The notes below the pieces were generated by a model. That model did not search any database. It had not been told where the DNA came from and saw nothing but the letters and a program-made list of their open reading frames with translations. A stretch of 64,000 nucleotides of DNA from Gammaproteobacteria bacterium MFB021 (GTDB taxonomy: Bacteria > Pseudomonadota > Gammaproteobacteria > Pseudomonadales > Halomonadaceae), in assembly GCA_000737985.1 (NCBI GenBank), contig JNVT01000074.1, positions 1 through 64,000 of the forward strand, read 5' to 3'. Below, one piece after another: positions 8,216 through 17,309 of the stretch. Position 1 is the first letter of the stretch. Each line of letters begins with the position of its first letter. Both the position numbers and the translations under genes were made by a program.

Positions 8216-9606
8216 CGGCCCGCCCCCGCTTTCGCCTGGCGCATCTGAGTCTTTACCGCCGCCTGACGGTGCTGCTGCTCTGTCCGCTGGCGCTGGTGGC
8301 GGCGCTCATCCTGGGGCAGAGCTGGTTCGCCTCGCGCGCCGCCGCTGATCGCGCCTTCGATCGGCTGCTCGATGCTGCCTCGCTGTCGATCGCCGAGCAG
8401 GTACGCTGGCAGCAGAGCCGGCTGTGGATGGACCTGCCCCCGTCAGCGCTCGAGATGCTGGCAACGGATGCCGAAGAGCGGGTCTTCTACGCCCTCTATG
8501 ATGCCCAGGGGCGCTTCGTCACCGGCAATCGCACCCTACCCGAGCTGCCGCCCTCGCCCAGCGGCCAGATGAGCTATGCCGATGTCGACGTCGACGGCCT
8601 GTCACTGCGTCTCGGCGTACGCCGCTCGCGGCTGGAGGGCTGGGATCGCAGCGACCGCTTCGAAGTGCGCGTGGCGCACTCCCAGGAGGGGCGCACGGCG
8701 CTGGCCAACCGCCTGTTCCTGGCGAGCCTGCTCAACGTGGCGCTGATCGCTCTGCTGGCGATGGTGGTGGTCCTGCTCTCGGCGCGCTTTGCGCTAGAAC
8801 CGCTGACCCGGCTGCGCCGGGCGATCCGCCAGCGCGACCCGCGTACGCTGGCGCCGCTGGCGCTGGAATTGCCGCGTGAGCTCGACGAACTGCGTCAGAC
8901 GCTGAACGAACTGCTGGCCCGCATGCGCCGGGTGCGCGCCAACCAGGAGCGCTTCATCGGCGACGCCTCGCACCAACTGCGCACGCCGCTGGCAGGCCTG
9001 TCGGCCCGCGCCGAACTGGCCCTGCGCCAGACCGATCCGGCACAGTGGCGCAGCGCCCTCGACAGCATGCACGCCACCGCCGCCCAGACCGCCCGCCTGG
9101 CCGGCCAGCTACTCTCGCTGACCCGCCTCAACAACCCCGAGGCCGCCCCGGCACATATCCCGGTCGACCTGTGTGCGCTGGCCCAGCGCGCGGTACGCAG
9201 CGGCTTTGCCAGCTTCGACCGGCGCGGGGTCGATCTCGGCGTGGAGAGTCCGGCGCAGGCGGTGATGGTCGCCGCCACCGCCTGGCAGCTCGAGGAGGCG
9301 CTCGCCAATCTGCTCGAGAACGCCGCTCTCTACGGCGCCCGGCGCATCACCGTCAGCGTGCTCGCCGACCCGCCGCGGCTGTGCGTCGCCGACGATGGCC
9401 CCGGCATTCCCGAGTCGCAGCGCCTGCTGGTGCTGCGGCCCTTCCATCGCGGCCGCGAGGGGGGCAGCGGCACCGGCCTGGGGCTCGCCATCGTCGACAG
9501 TATCGCCCGCGCCCACGGCTGCCGCCTGACCCTCGCGGACAGCGACCCTGCTCACCCTGAACGGCCTGGACTATGCATCACCCTGACCTTTCCCGACGCC
9601 GCCTGA
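8212..9606 (+). CDS. tctE: Sensor histidine kinase, TctE-like
   Basis: A 464-residue membrane-bound histidine kinase that would phosphorylate the TctD-like regulator. Two transmembrane segments (about 19-38 and 168-190) flank a periplasmic sensor region of some 130 residues. A HAMP-like linker follows, then the H box with H254 in FIGDASHQLRTPLAG, the N box NLLENAALYGA, the G1 box DDGPGIP and the G2 box GSGTGLGLAIV. The start is GTG at 8212, overlapping the tctD stop. Its end overlaps the next gene by 34 bases, so kinase, regulator and a periplasmic binding protein form one unit. Confidence 0.93.
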   Translation: MTARPRFRLAHLSLYRRLTVLLLCPLALVAALILGQSWFASRAAADRAFDRLLDAASLSIAEQVRWQQSRLWMDLPPSALEMLATDAEERVFYALYDAQGRFVTGNRTLPELPPSPSGQMSYADVDVDGLSLRLGVRRSRLEGWDRSDRFEVRVAHSQEGRTALANRLFLASLLNVALIALLAMVVVLLSARFALEPLTRLRRAIRQRDPRTLAPLALELPRELDELRQTLNELLARMRRVRANQERFIGDASHQLRTPLAGLSARAELALRQTDPAQWRSALDSMHATAAQTARLAGQLLSLTRLNNPEAAPAHIPVDLCALAQRAVRSGFASFDRRGVDLGVESPAQAVMVAATAWQLEEALANLLENAALYGARRITVSVLADPPRLCVADDGPGIPESQRLLVLRPFHRGREGGSGTGLGLAIVDSIARAHGCRLTLADSDPAHPERPGLCITLTFPDAA

Positions 9607-10733
9607 GCGGCGCCCTGCTGAGCCTGGCCGGTGCGGCGGCGCTGGGTCCACCGGCCTGGGCAGGCACTCTGGAGTTTGCCGCCAGCACCGCGCCGGGCAC
9701 GCCGCTGACGATTTATGGCGTGCTCGACCCACCCCAGGCGCGCCCGCTGCTGCAGGCGTTCACACGGCAACACCCGGAGATCGAGCTGGTCTATCAGCAC
9801 ATGGATACCCTGGCGCTGCACCGGCGAGTGCTCGCCGAGCAGGACGCGCCCCAGGCCGATGTGATCATGTCGCCGGCCATGCCGTGGCAGTACCAGCTGG
9901 CCAACGCCGGGCTCTCCAGCCCCATCGACTCCCCTGTCACGGGTGACTGGCCGCGCTGGGCGCGCTGGCGTCACGAGCTGTTCGGCTTCACCTTCGAGCC
10001 GATCGTGATGGTCTATCGGCGCGATCTCGTCGCGCACATGTCAGCGCCCGAGAGCCACGCCGAACTGCTGGCACGCCTGGACACCCATAGCGAGCTGCTC
10101 AAGGGCCGAGTGGTCACCTACGACCCGCGGCTGAGTGGCGCCGGCTACACCTACGCCATCGAGGATGCGCGCATCTCGGCGCGCTACTGGGACCTGGTGG
10201 CAGCCCTCGGCCGCAGCCATGCAGCGCTCGAAGCGACCACCTCGGCGATGCTCGCAGGGCTCAGTGCCGGCCGCTATTGGATCGGCTACAACCTGATCGG
10301 CTCCTACGCCCAGGCTTACGTGACCAATCACCCGGAGCTCGAGATGGTGATCCCGCGCGACTACGCCCTGGTGCTACAGCGCCTGGTCATGCGCCAGCGT
10401 GGCGCGCCACATCCGGAAGCCGCCGAACGCTTCATCGATTTTCTGCTCGGACGCCCGGCGCAGACGCTACTGGCGACCCGCACCACGCTCGGCGCGGTGG
10501 ACCCCGGGGTCAGCGGTCCCGGCACCGCCGGTGCCCTGCGCGAGCGCCTGGGTGACGCCATTCGCCCGGTCCAGATCGGCCCCGGCCTACTCGCCACCCT
10601 CGACACGCTCAAGCGCCAGACGCTGCTCGAACAGTGGCAGCAGGCGTTCGCCAACCGCACCACCTTTGCCGACGGGCCGCTGGCGGATCCCGCACCGCTG
10701 CCCGCGACCACCAAGGAATCACCTTCACCATGA
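9573..10733 (+). CDS. Periplasmic solute-binding protein linked to TctDE (PgtC-like)
   Basis: A 386-residue exported protein of the iron/polyamine-type extracellular solute-binding superfamily. The N-terminus MHHPDLSRRRLSGALLSLAGAAALGPPAWA is a signal peptide with a twin-arginine-like SRRRLSG. The core shows LTIYGVLDPPQARPLLQAF and ADVIMSPAMPWQYQLANAG, typical strand-helix units of the fold. It overlaps the kinase gene by 34 bases and the tlyA-like gene by four. No transporter membrane or ATPase genes are adjacent, so it more likely presents a ligand to the sensor kinase, as PgtC does in phosphoglycerate sensing, than feeds an ABC importer. That role is inferred. Confidence 0.8.
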   Translation: MHHPDLSRRRLSGALLSLAGAAALGPPAWAGTLEFAASTAPGTPLTIYGVLDPPQARPLLQAFTRQHPEIELVYQHMDTLALHRRVLAEQDAPQADVIMSPAMPWQYQLANAGLSSPIDSPVTGDWPRWARWRHELFGFTFEPIVMVYRRDLVAHMSAPESHAELLARLDTHSELLKGRVVTYDPRLSGAGYTYAIEDARISARYWDLVAALGRSHAALEATTSAMLAGLSAGRYWIGYNLIGSYAQAYVTNHPELEMVIPRDYALVLQRLVMRQRGAPHPEAAERFIDFLLGRPAQTLLATRTTLGAVDPGVSGPGTAGALRERLGDAIRPVQIGPGLLATLDTLKRQTLLEQWQQAFANRTTFADGPLADPAPLPATTKESPSP

Positions 10734-11479
10734 AACGTCTCGACCAACTGGTGGCCGCCCAGCTGCGCTCACGCACCCGCGCCCAGCGGCTGATCCGCCA
10801 GGGCTATGTCAGTATCGACGATGGCCGCGGCTGGCGCGTCGCCGACAAACCCGGCGAGAAGCTCCCCGAAGAGATCGCACTCAAGATCGAGACCGCACCG
10901 GAGGAGCGCTATGTCTCGCGCGCCGGGCTCAAGCTGGAAGCGCTGCTGAGCGCCCTGGAACGCCGTCTCGAGGGTCTGTGTGTGCTCGACATCGGCCAGT
11001 CCACCGGCGGTTTCAGCGACTGTGCGCTGCGCTTCGGCGCCGCCCGGGTGATCGGTATCGAGGTGGGGCACGGCCAGCTCGACGCCAGCCTGCGCGAGGA
11101 TCCGCGGATCACCTGCCTGGAGGGGGTCAACGCCCGCGCGCTGCCCCACGCCACGCTCGCCGAGCTGGCGCCGGGCGGCATCGATGCCGTGGTCATGGAT
11201 GTCTCGTTCATCTCGCAGACGCTGATCCTGCCGCAGATCGCTCAGGTACTGGCGCCGGGGGGCGAGCTCTTCTCGCTGGTCAAGCCGCAGTTCGAGGTCG
11301 GCCCGGGGCGAGTCGACGACCGCGGCATCGTGCGCGATACAGCACTTTTCGAACAGGTCGCCGAGACGCTGCAGAGCCACTGCCGCGGCGTCGGGCTGGC
11401 GCTCACCCACTGGCGCGAAAGCCCGATCCAGGGCGGCGACGGCAACCGCGAGTTCCTGCTCCACGCCCGCCGCGCCTGA
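10730..11479 (+). CDS. tlyA: TlyA family RNA 2'-O-methyltransferase / hemolysin A-like
   Basis: A 249-residue protein with an N-terminal S4 RNA-binding domain (MKRLDQLVAAQLRSRTRAQRLIRQGYV, residues 1-27 onward) and an FtsJ/RrmJ-type methyltransferase domain. Motif I is VLDIGQSTGGFSDCAL at about 85-100, and the catalytic-region signature VVMDVSFIS lies near residue 160. TlyA of mycobacteria methylates ribose in 16S and 23S rRNA; the old name hemolysin reflects indirect effects. The ATG overlaps the upstream stop by four bases. The gene ends 18 bases from the converging mechanosensitive channel gene. Confidence 0.92.
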   Translation: MKRLDQLVAAQLRSRTRAQRLIRQGYVSIDDGRGWRVADKPGEKLPEEIALKIETAPEERYVSRAGLKLEALLSALERRLEGLCVLDIGQSTGGFSDCALRFGAARVIGIEVGHGQLDASLREDPRITCLEGVNARALPHATLAELAPGGIDAVVMDVSFISQTLILPQIAQVLAPGGELFSLVKPQFEVGPGRVDDRGIVRDTALFEQVAETLQSHCRGVGLALTHWRESPIQGGDGNREFLLHARRA

Positions 11480-11497
11480 GCGCCTCGGGCGCTCGCC

Positions 11498-14400
11498 TCA
11501 GCGCCCGCCGTCGCCACCGTCCGCGCCGCCGTCACTGCCATCCGGGCCGGCACCGCCCACGTCACTGTCGTCCAGATGACCATCGTCGCCACTACGCGCC
11601 TGGCGTCGCTCGGGCTCGCCCAGCGCCACCGTCTCGTCCGGGCGGCGGCTCTGGACCTTGGCCGCCTGCCCGTTGTCGCCGTGCAGCCATACATCCATCT
11701 GGTTGAAGGCGACGCGAATGCCGTGCTCGCGGAACAGCCGGTCGAGCTCGCGGTTGATCTCGTCGCTGGCGTAGAGCCGGTCGAGCAGATCATTGACGAA
11801 GATACGCAGCTCGAAGTTGAACGCGGTCGGCCCGTAGCTGATGCAGAACACCTGCGGCTCGGGGTCCTTGAGCACTCGGCGGTTGCCTTCGGCGGCCTGG
11901 CGCAGCAACCGATGCACCGTATCCAGGTCCGAGCCGTGGGCGACCCCGTAGGTCAGCACCACCCGGGTGACGTTGTCCGACAGCGACCAGTTGATCAGTT
12001 GGTCGGTGACGAAGGTCTTGTTGGGGATGATGATCTCCTTGCGGTCGAAGTCGGTCACCGTGGTGGCGCGGATACGAATCCGACTGACCGAACCGTGCAG
12101 CTGCCCCAGGGTGATGGTGTCGCCGATCCGCATCGGGCGCTCGAACAGAATGATCAGACCGGAGATGAAGTTGGCGAAGATCTCCTGCAGGCCGAAACCG
12201 AGACCCACGCCGAGTGCGGCTACCAGCCACTGCAGCTTGTCCCACGACACCCCGAGGGTCGCCAGCGCGGCGACCACCCCGGTGCCGACGATGGTGTAGG
12301 AGAGCAGCGACGAGATGGCATAGGCACTACCCTGTTTGAGCCTCAGTCGCGACAGCACCATCACCTCGAGCAGGCCCGGCAGGTTGCGCGCCATCATCAT
12401 CGTCAGCGCCAGAGTGATCAGGGCGATGATGACATCGGCGAAGGTGATCGGATCGACCGTCATCGCTTCGCCCTGGCCGTGCTGGATCTCCCACACCCGC
12501 ACGTGGTCGAGATAGGAGAACACCTCGAGCAGATCCGACCAGATCAGATAGAAGGCGAAGGTGAAGCCGATGAACAGGATCAGCTTGGAGAGTCGCAGCG
12601 ACTGCTGGTTGACCTGCTCCATGTCCAGCGGTGGCTCCTCGACCACCTCGAGCCCGCCCTCGGCCCCCTCCTGGATCTGTGCCCGCCGCCGCGCCACCGC
12701 GCGCCGGTAGGCCAGCCGCCGCTGCGCCACCGCCAGCCCGCGCACCACCGTCGCTTCGACCAGAATCCACAGTCCGAAGAGGTAGAGCGAGTTGATGAAG
12801 CGTCCGATCAGGCGCAGCGCCGCATACTCGTAGCCGAGCGCGATCATGCCGGCCAGGATCAGCGGTACCAGCGCCAGACCCAACCCCAGCAGCAGGCGGA
12901 ACAGCTTGAGGCCGAAATAGGGCACGTGGGCCAGGATCAGTCGCACCAGAATGGCGCTCATCGTCAGCAGCCCGGCGAGCAGCAGCAGCAGCGACAATGG
13001 CCGGCTCGATAGTTCGGCCTGGCTCCCCGGCGAAATGCCGCTGATCAGGATCACCGGGATCAGCGAGAACCCCAGCCACAGCAGCAGCCCGCGTAGGCGC
13101 GCCACATAGCCCGAAGACCAGTGGAAATGGCGCGTGGCGACCCCATCGGCGACCAGCAGCCGGCGCGCCCAGCCGAGCACGCCCCAGGCCAGCGCCAGCT
13201 GCAGCAGCGTGCTGCCCAGGCGTTCGGCGAAATCGTCCCCGCCGAGACGCAGCAGCCCCCCCACCGCCGCCAGCAGCAGCGGGCCGTGGGCCGCCAGCAG
13301 GGCGTTATAGAAGATTGCCCGCGGGGTGTGCATCTGGGTGTCGCGCTTGAGCCGCCCGATCTGCTCGTGGAGGTTGAGCAGACGCACCTTGATGCGCCGG
13401 CGCAGCAGCAGCAGCACGCCGGTGATCAACACCACCGGGATCACCCCCAGGGCGCGCAGATCGGGCACCTGCCACAGACTCAACAAGGCCTGCTGCCACT
13501 CCCCCCGGCTCACCTGACGCGCCATGTCGACGGGCATCTCGCGCCACCAGGAGAGCGTCAGCGGACGCGCGCTGGCAACCCAGAACAGCTGCTCCTCGAT
13601 GATCGCGCGCAGCGAGGTGGTGATGCTCGCCAGCTGCTCCTGATTGAGCTGCAGATCGATCGCCACGGTGAGCAGGTTGCCGTACTCGGCATCGAGCTGC
13701 TCGAGGATCTCGCTGCGCGAACGGAACAGCTTGACCAGCGCCTCGACCAGCGACGGCGTCACCGTGATACCGGCGTCCTCCAGGCTCTTCTTGGCCAGCA
13801 CTTCCGGCTGGCGCAGCGCGTCGCGCTGGTCGACGAGATCGAACTGGCTGAGCCGTGTCTGCGCGATCTCCTCCTGCAGCCCGCCCAGGGTATCCAGCTC
13901 GGGCAGTGCGTGGCGCTGCTCGTTGAGAATGCGCGAGAGCAAGGGGCTGCCGCGAATCGCCTCGATCTGCTCGTTCAGGGTACGCCGCACCTGGCGCACG
14001 CGGTCGAGCTGCGAACGCACGTCGATCGCCCGCCGAATCAGCTGGTTGGTGCGGTCGGTCACCGTCAGCAGGCGATCGCTGAGGTCGCGGTTGGCCGCCT
14101 GGATCTCGCTCAGCACCGGGTGTTCGGCAATGGTGCTGGCGTCCTCCTCGCTGACATCCGCCACCGCCTGCTCCGACTGTGCTCGGCGCGCGCGATCGAG
14201 CGCTGCCTGCAGCGCGTCGAGACGCGCCTCCTGCACCGCCACCTGGCGCGCCAGCAGATCACGGCGCAACACGTCGAGTTCACGCAGTTGGGTATTGTTG
14301 GCCAGCTCGCGACGGTGGTACTCGGTCTGCAGCTCGGCCAGCGCCAGTGCCAGCCGGTAGCGCGCCTGGGTGGGGTCGAAGGCGGCGTCCTGGTCGTCAT

Positions 14401-14974
14401 TGCGGGTCTGCACCTTACCCCGCGCCTGCTCGGCCCGGTCCATCGCCTCGGCCATCGCCGACTGCGCCCGCTCCGGCAGCGTCTCGGCACTGATCAAGCG
14501 GGCATTGACCGTGGCCAGCTGGTTCTGCAGCGTCTCGAGCTGATCGAGCGCGTCCGTGGTGCGCTCGGCCAGCGACTCCACCGAGAGTTTGTCGAGCGCA
14601 GCGGCATCCGGCGGCCGATCCTCGCTCAGCGCCGAGAGTTGGCGCTGCAGCTCGCGCCGCTGCTGCGGCGCCTGTCGCACGTTGCGCTCCAGCGTATCGA
14701 GATCCTTGCGCGTCGCCTCGAGACCGTCGAGCGCCTGCAGCGCCGCGCGCAGCTGCTCCAGATCGGCCTTCTGCTGTTCGCTAGGCGTGTCGATCTGCTT
14801 GAGCTTGTCGAGTTCCGTCTCGAGTCGCTGACGCGAGGGTAGATCCGCCGGCTGCTGCGCCAGTACGACCACGCTGGCCAGCAATAAGCACACTGCCAAC
14901 AGCGTGCGCATGATAAGCTGCGCGGCACCGGGGGCCGCACGCCCGGCGAGTGACCCCAGCGGATGATCCGACAT
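11498..14974 (-). CDS. mscK: Large MscK/KefA-like mechanosensitive channel
   Basis: A 1158-residue MscS-superfamily channel that would release ions under hypo-osmotic shock, fitting a halophilic lifestyle. A signal-like segment at about 22-40 precedes a periplasmic region of over 450 residues rich in coiled-coil heptads. About ten membrane segments follow, ending in the MscS core: WLVAALGVGLGFGLQEIFANFISGL (pore helix TM3) and the beta domain RIGDTITLGQLHGSVSRIRIRATTV. The tail is Asp/Gly-rich and low complexity (last 30 residues). The ATG at 14974 follows AAGGAG. An internal ATG at 14911 would start right at the signal peptide but has a poor ribosome site. Confidence 0.92.
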   Translation of the reverse strand: MSDHPLGSLAGRAAPGAAQLIMRTLLAVCLLLASVVVLAQQPADLPSRQRLETELDKLKQIDTPSEQQKADLEQLRAALQALDGLEATRKDLDTLERNVRQAPQQRRELQRQLSALSEDRPPDAAALDKLSVESLAERTTDALDQLETLQNQLATVNARLISAETLPERAQSAMAEAMDRAEQARGKVQTRNDDQDAAFDPTQARYRLALALAELQTEYHRRELANNTQLRELDVLRRDLLARQVAVQEARLDALQAALDRARRAQSEQAVADVSEEDASTIAEHPVLSEIQAANRDLSDRLLTVTDRTNQLIRRAIDVRSQLDRVRQVRRTLNEQIEAIRGSPLLSRILNEQRHALPELDTLGGLQEEIAQTRLSQFDLVDQRDALRQPEVLAKKSLEDAGITVTPSLVEALVKLFRSRSEILEQLDAEYGNLLTVAIDLQLNQEQLASITTSLRAIIEEQLFWVASARPLTLSWWREMPVDMARQVSRGEWQQALLSLWQVPDLRALGVIPVVLITGVLLLLRRRIKVRLLNLHEQIGRLKRDTQMHTPRAIFYNALLAAHGPLLLAAVGGLLRLGGDDFAERLGSTLLQLALAWGVLGWARRLLVADGVATRHFHWSSGYVARLRGLLLWLGFSLIPVILISGISPGSQAELSSRPLSLLLLLAGLLTMSAILVRLILAHVPYFGLKLFRLLLGLGLALVPLILAGMIALGYEYAALRLIGRFINSLYLFGLWILVEATVVRGLAVAQRRLAYRRAVARRRAQIQEGAEGGLEVVEEPPLDMEQVNQQSLRLSKLILFIGFTFAFYLIWSDLLEVFSYLDHVRVWEIQHGQGEAMTVDPITFADVIIALITLALTMMMARNLPGLLEVMVLSRLRLKQGSAYAISSLLSYTIVGTGVVAALATLGVSWDKLQWLVAALGVGLGFGLQEIFANFISGLIILFERPMRIGDTITLGQLHGSVSRIRIRATTVTDFDRKEIIIPNKTFVTDQLINWSLSDNVTRVVLTYGVAHGSDLDTVHRLLRQAAEGNRRVLKDPEPQVFCISYGPTAFNFELRIFVNDLLDRLYASDEINRELDRLFREHGIRVAFNQMDVWLHGDNGQAAKVQSRRPDETVALGEPERRQARSGDDGHLDDSDVGGAGPDGSDGGADGGDGGR

Positions 14975-15200
14975 GCCAACTCCTTGTAAACACCGTTCCC
15001 CGGGAAAACATCCCTGGAATCATCGGGGCGATTTTCCAGGGTTTCAGTGCCGATCGCCAGCACCACTCGCCAGGCTCACCCGCTTGGCTCTATCATCAGC
15101 GCGGGCGGGGCGCGTCACGTGCGTGCGCGCAGCGTTCCGGCCGGCCACCAACGGCACGCCGGATCCACCGCGACCAGGACTCTATCGACAGGACAGTCTC

Positions 15201-16124
15201 ATGACGCCAATCCGCTCACTCTCCTCCTCAAGCCTCGTGGCCATGGGCTTGCTGACGGCACCGCTGGCGCTGGCCCAGACCACTGAGGCCACGCCCGACC
15301 CGGTCCAGCAGGCGAGCGAGAAGGCTGAGGTTCGCCGGGATCTGGAAGCGGAGACGGCCGACAACCCGCTGGCGATTACCGCCTATCGGCGTAACTACGT
15401 CATGCCGTGGACCTACAACACCAACCCGGACGAGGCTGACTTCCGCGAGATCTCCACCGACGGCGGCGTCGATCACTCCGAGGTGAAGTTCCAGCTCAGT
15501 TTCAAGGTCAAGCTGCTCGATGACATCCTCGGCCACAATGGCGATCTCTACTTCGCCTATACCCAGCGCAGCTGGTGGCAGGCCTACAACTCCGAGGCCT
15601 CCTCGCCGTTCCGCGAGACCAACTACGAGCCGGAAGCCTTCATGAGCTTCGACAACAGCTGGACCGTGCTCGGCTGGACCAACACCATCAACCGGATCGG
15701 TTTCGCTCATCAGTCCAACGGGCGCTCCGACCCGCTGTCACGCAGCTGGAACCGACTTTATGCAGAGACGATCTTCCAGCGTGGCGACTGGGCCTTCAGC
15801 GTGGCGCCCCACTGGCGCATTCCGGAGAAGGATCGCGACGATGACAACCCCGATCTCGAGGACTACATCGGCTATGGCGATCTCACCCTGGTACGCGCGA
15901 TCGGCGATCAGGAAGTGTCGCTGATGCTGCGCGGCAACCCGGGCCAGGCCCACTACGGCGGCCAGCTCGACTACTCCTTCCCGCTGTTCGGCAAGGTCCG
16001 CGGCTATGTGCAGTACTACCGCGGCTACGGCGAGAGCCTGATCGACTACGACAACGACGTGCAGCGTTTCGGGCTCGGCTTCAGCATCAACACCTTCCTC
16101 GCCGGGATTCCCGGCACGCGTTGA
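15201..16124 (+). CDS. pldA: Outer membrane phospholipase A (OMPLA)
   Basis: OMPLA is an outer-membrane beta-barrel that hydrolyses phospholipids misplaced in the outer leaflet, active as a calcium-dependent dimer. The 307-residue product has a signal peptide ending near LALAQ (residue 26). The catalytic triad is intact: H170 and S172 in GFAHQSNGRSDPLSRSWN and N184, with the same 14-residue spacing as E. coli H142/S144/N156. It ends in barrel strands. The start ATG follows AGGACAGTCTC; the open frame runs upstream but without family similarity. It is divergent from the mscK-like gene. Confidence 0.95.
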   Translation: MTPIRSLSSSSLVAMGLLTAPLALAQTTEATPDPVQQASEKAEVRRDLEAETADNPLAITAYRRNYVMPWTYNTNPDEADFREISTDGGVDHSEVKFQLSFKVKLLDDILGHNGDLYFAYTQRSWWQAYNSEASSPFRETNYEPEAFMSFDNSWTVLGWTNTINRIGFAHQSNGRSDPLSRSWNRLYAETIFQRGDWAFSVAPHWRIPEKDRDDDNPDLEDYIGYGDLTLVRAIGDQEVSLMLRGNPGQAHYGGQLDYSFPLFGKVRGYVQYYRGYGESLIDYDNDVQRFGLGFSINTFLAGIPGTR

Positions 16125-16149
16125 TGCCTGACGCCGGGCTGACTATGCT
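16121..16149 (+). promoter_or_regulatory. Promoter for the yqjD-yqjE-yqjK-like operon
   Basis: TTGATG (16121-16126) and TATGCT (16144-16149) are separated by 17 bases, ending 51 bases upstream of the yqjD-like start. The -35 box overlaps the pldA stop codon, so the operon has its own start site even though pldA reads the same way. No terminator separates the two, so read-through from pldA is also possible. Confidence 0.55.
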
Positions 16150-16199
16150 GACTGCTGTTCGTCAGCACTCTGCCAATCGACTGTCAAAGGAAGACAACC

Positions 16200-16541
16200 A
16201 TGACCATGCAACCCACCGGCGGCCAGCACCCGGAACGCGAGCGCGAAGCCTCCACCGCACAGCTCAAGGAAGATCTGCGTCATCTGTCGCAGACGGTCGA
16301 GGAGCTGATCCACGCCACCGCGGATGATTCGCGCAGCAATATCGCCGAACTGCGCGAGCGCGCCCAGCAGCGCCTGCAGGATACCCGCGAGCGGCTCGAG
16401 GCGCGCGGTGAAGCCCTCTACGACAGCGCGCGCGAACAGATCGACGCCACCGATCGCTACGTGCGTGACAACCCGTGGACCAGCATCGGTATCGGTGCGG
16501 CTGCCGGCGTGGTACTGGGGCTGCTGCTGGGGCGGCGCTGA
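16200..16541 (+). CDS. yqjD: ElaB/YqjD family (DUF883) membrane-anchored protein
   Basis: A 113-residue protein of the ElaB/YqjD/DUF883 family, inner-membrane proteins that in E. coli are made in stationary phase and tether 100S ribosomes. The first 85 residues are charged and helical with repeated coiled-coil heptads (LREDLRHLSQTVEELIHAT and later). The C-terminus is a single transmembrane helix with glycine spacing that ends in GLLLGRR. The start has AAAGGAAG upstream. It heads a three-gene set with yqjE- and yqjK-like genes. A second family member lies at 18727. Confidence 0.88.
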   Translation: MTMQPTGGQHPEREREASTAQLKEDLRHLSQTVEELIHATADDSRSNIAELRERAQQRLQDTRERLEARGEALYDSAREQIDATDRYVRDNPWTSIGIGAAAGVVLGLLLGRR

Positions 16542-16921
16542 TGGCGGGGCCCGCCGAGAGTGTGATCGGCGCGGCGCGGCGGCTGATCGCCAACCTGATC
16601 GACACCGGTGAGACGCGCCTGCGTCTCGCCGTGGTCGAGTGGGAAGCCGAACGTGAGCGTCTGCTCACGCTGCTGCTGCTGGCCGGCGCAGGATTGATCA
16701 TGCTCTCCTTCGCCGTCGGCATGCTGCTGCTGCTGATCGTGGTGGTGTACTGGGAGGAGAATCGCCTGCAGGTGATCGCGATCTGTGCCGGCGCCCTGTT
16801 CGTGATCGCCACCGGCCTGACCCTCGCCGCGCGCCGCGTGGCCCGCCGACGCAAGCTGATGGCGGCGACGCTGCGCCACCTCGACCACGACCGCCAGGCA
16901 CTGAGGCCGGATCATGAGTGA
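16541..16921 (+). CDS. yqjE: YqjE-like phage-holin superfamily membrane protein
   Basis: A 126-residue membrane protein with two hydrophobic helices (about 43-66 and 76-97) and basic ends (RRVARRRKL). It matches the YqjE / holin-X group that is normally found between yqjD and yqjK. The function is unknown; the holin name describes topology, not lysis. The start ATG shares one base with the yqjD stop, and the 22-codon upstream extension lies inside yqjD and is not used. It overlaps the next gene by eight bases. Confidence 0.85.
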   Translation: MAGPAESVIGAARRLIANLIDTGETRLRLAVVEWEAERERLLTLLLLAGAGLIMLSFAVGMLLLLIVVVYWEENRLQVIAICAGALFVIATGLTLAARRVARRRKLMAATLRHLDHDRQALRPDHE

Positions 16922-17213
16922 ACGCAGCCACCGTCAGCGAATCGAAGCGCTCGAGCACGAGATTCTGCAGCAGCGCCTGGAGATGACCGCCGCCATGCGC
17001 GAGTGGCGCGATGCCACCGCCCCGATCGATAACGCCTGGGAGAAACTGATGAGCTGGCGGGTGCCGCTGATGGCGGCCGGCAGCCTGTTCGCCCTGCGCG
17101 GCGCGCGCAAGCCCCGCGCGACCGGCCGCCTGCTCCGGCGCGCACTGACCGGGTTGATGATGTACAACCGCGGCAAGGCCCTCTACCGCGCTACCCGCGG
17201 GCGTCGGCGCTGA
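16914..17213 (+). CDS. yqjK: YqjK-like protein
   Basis: A 99-residue, strongly basic protein with one possible short hydrophobic segment (VPLMAAGSLFALRG, about 50-63) and an Arg-rich C-terminus (RATRGRRR). Position after yqjD and yqjE, the eight-base overlap and size fit the YqjK family. No enzymatic motif is visible and the biochemical role is unknown. The first half is helical and Glu/Arg-rich, suggesting contact with the coiled-coil partner YqjD. Confidence 0.7.
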   Translation: MSERSHRQRIEALEHEILQQRLEMTAAMREWRDATAPIDNAWEKLMSWRVPLMAAGSLFALRGARKPRATGRLLRRALTGLMMYNRGKALYRATRGRRR

Positions 17214-17309
17214 GCCGCGACCCGTTTCCAGGTTACGCGACATGCGCACGGCCGCCCTCACCGGCGGCCGTCGTCTCTCCTGTACTCCCCTCTCACACCA
17301 CCCCAGGGT

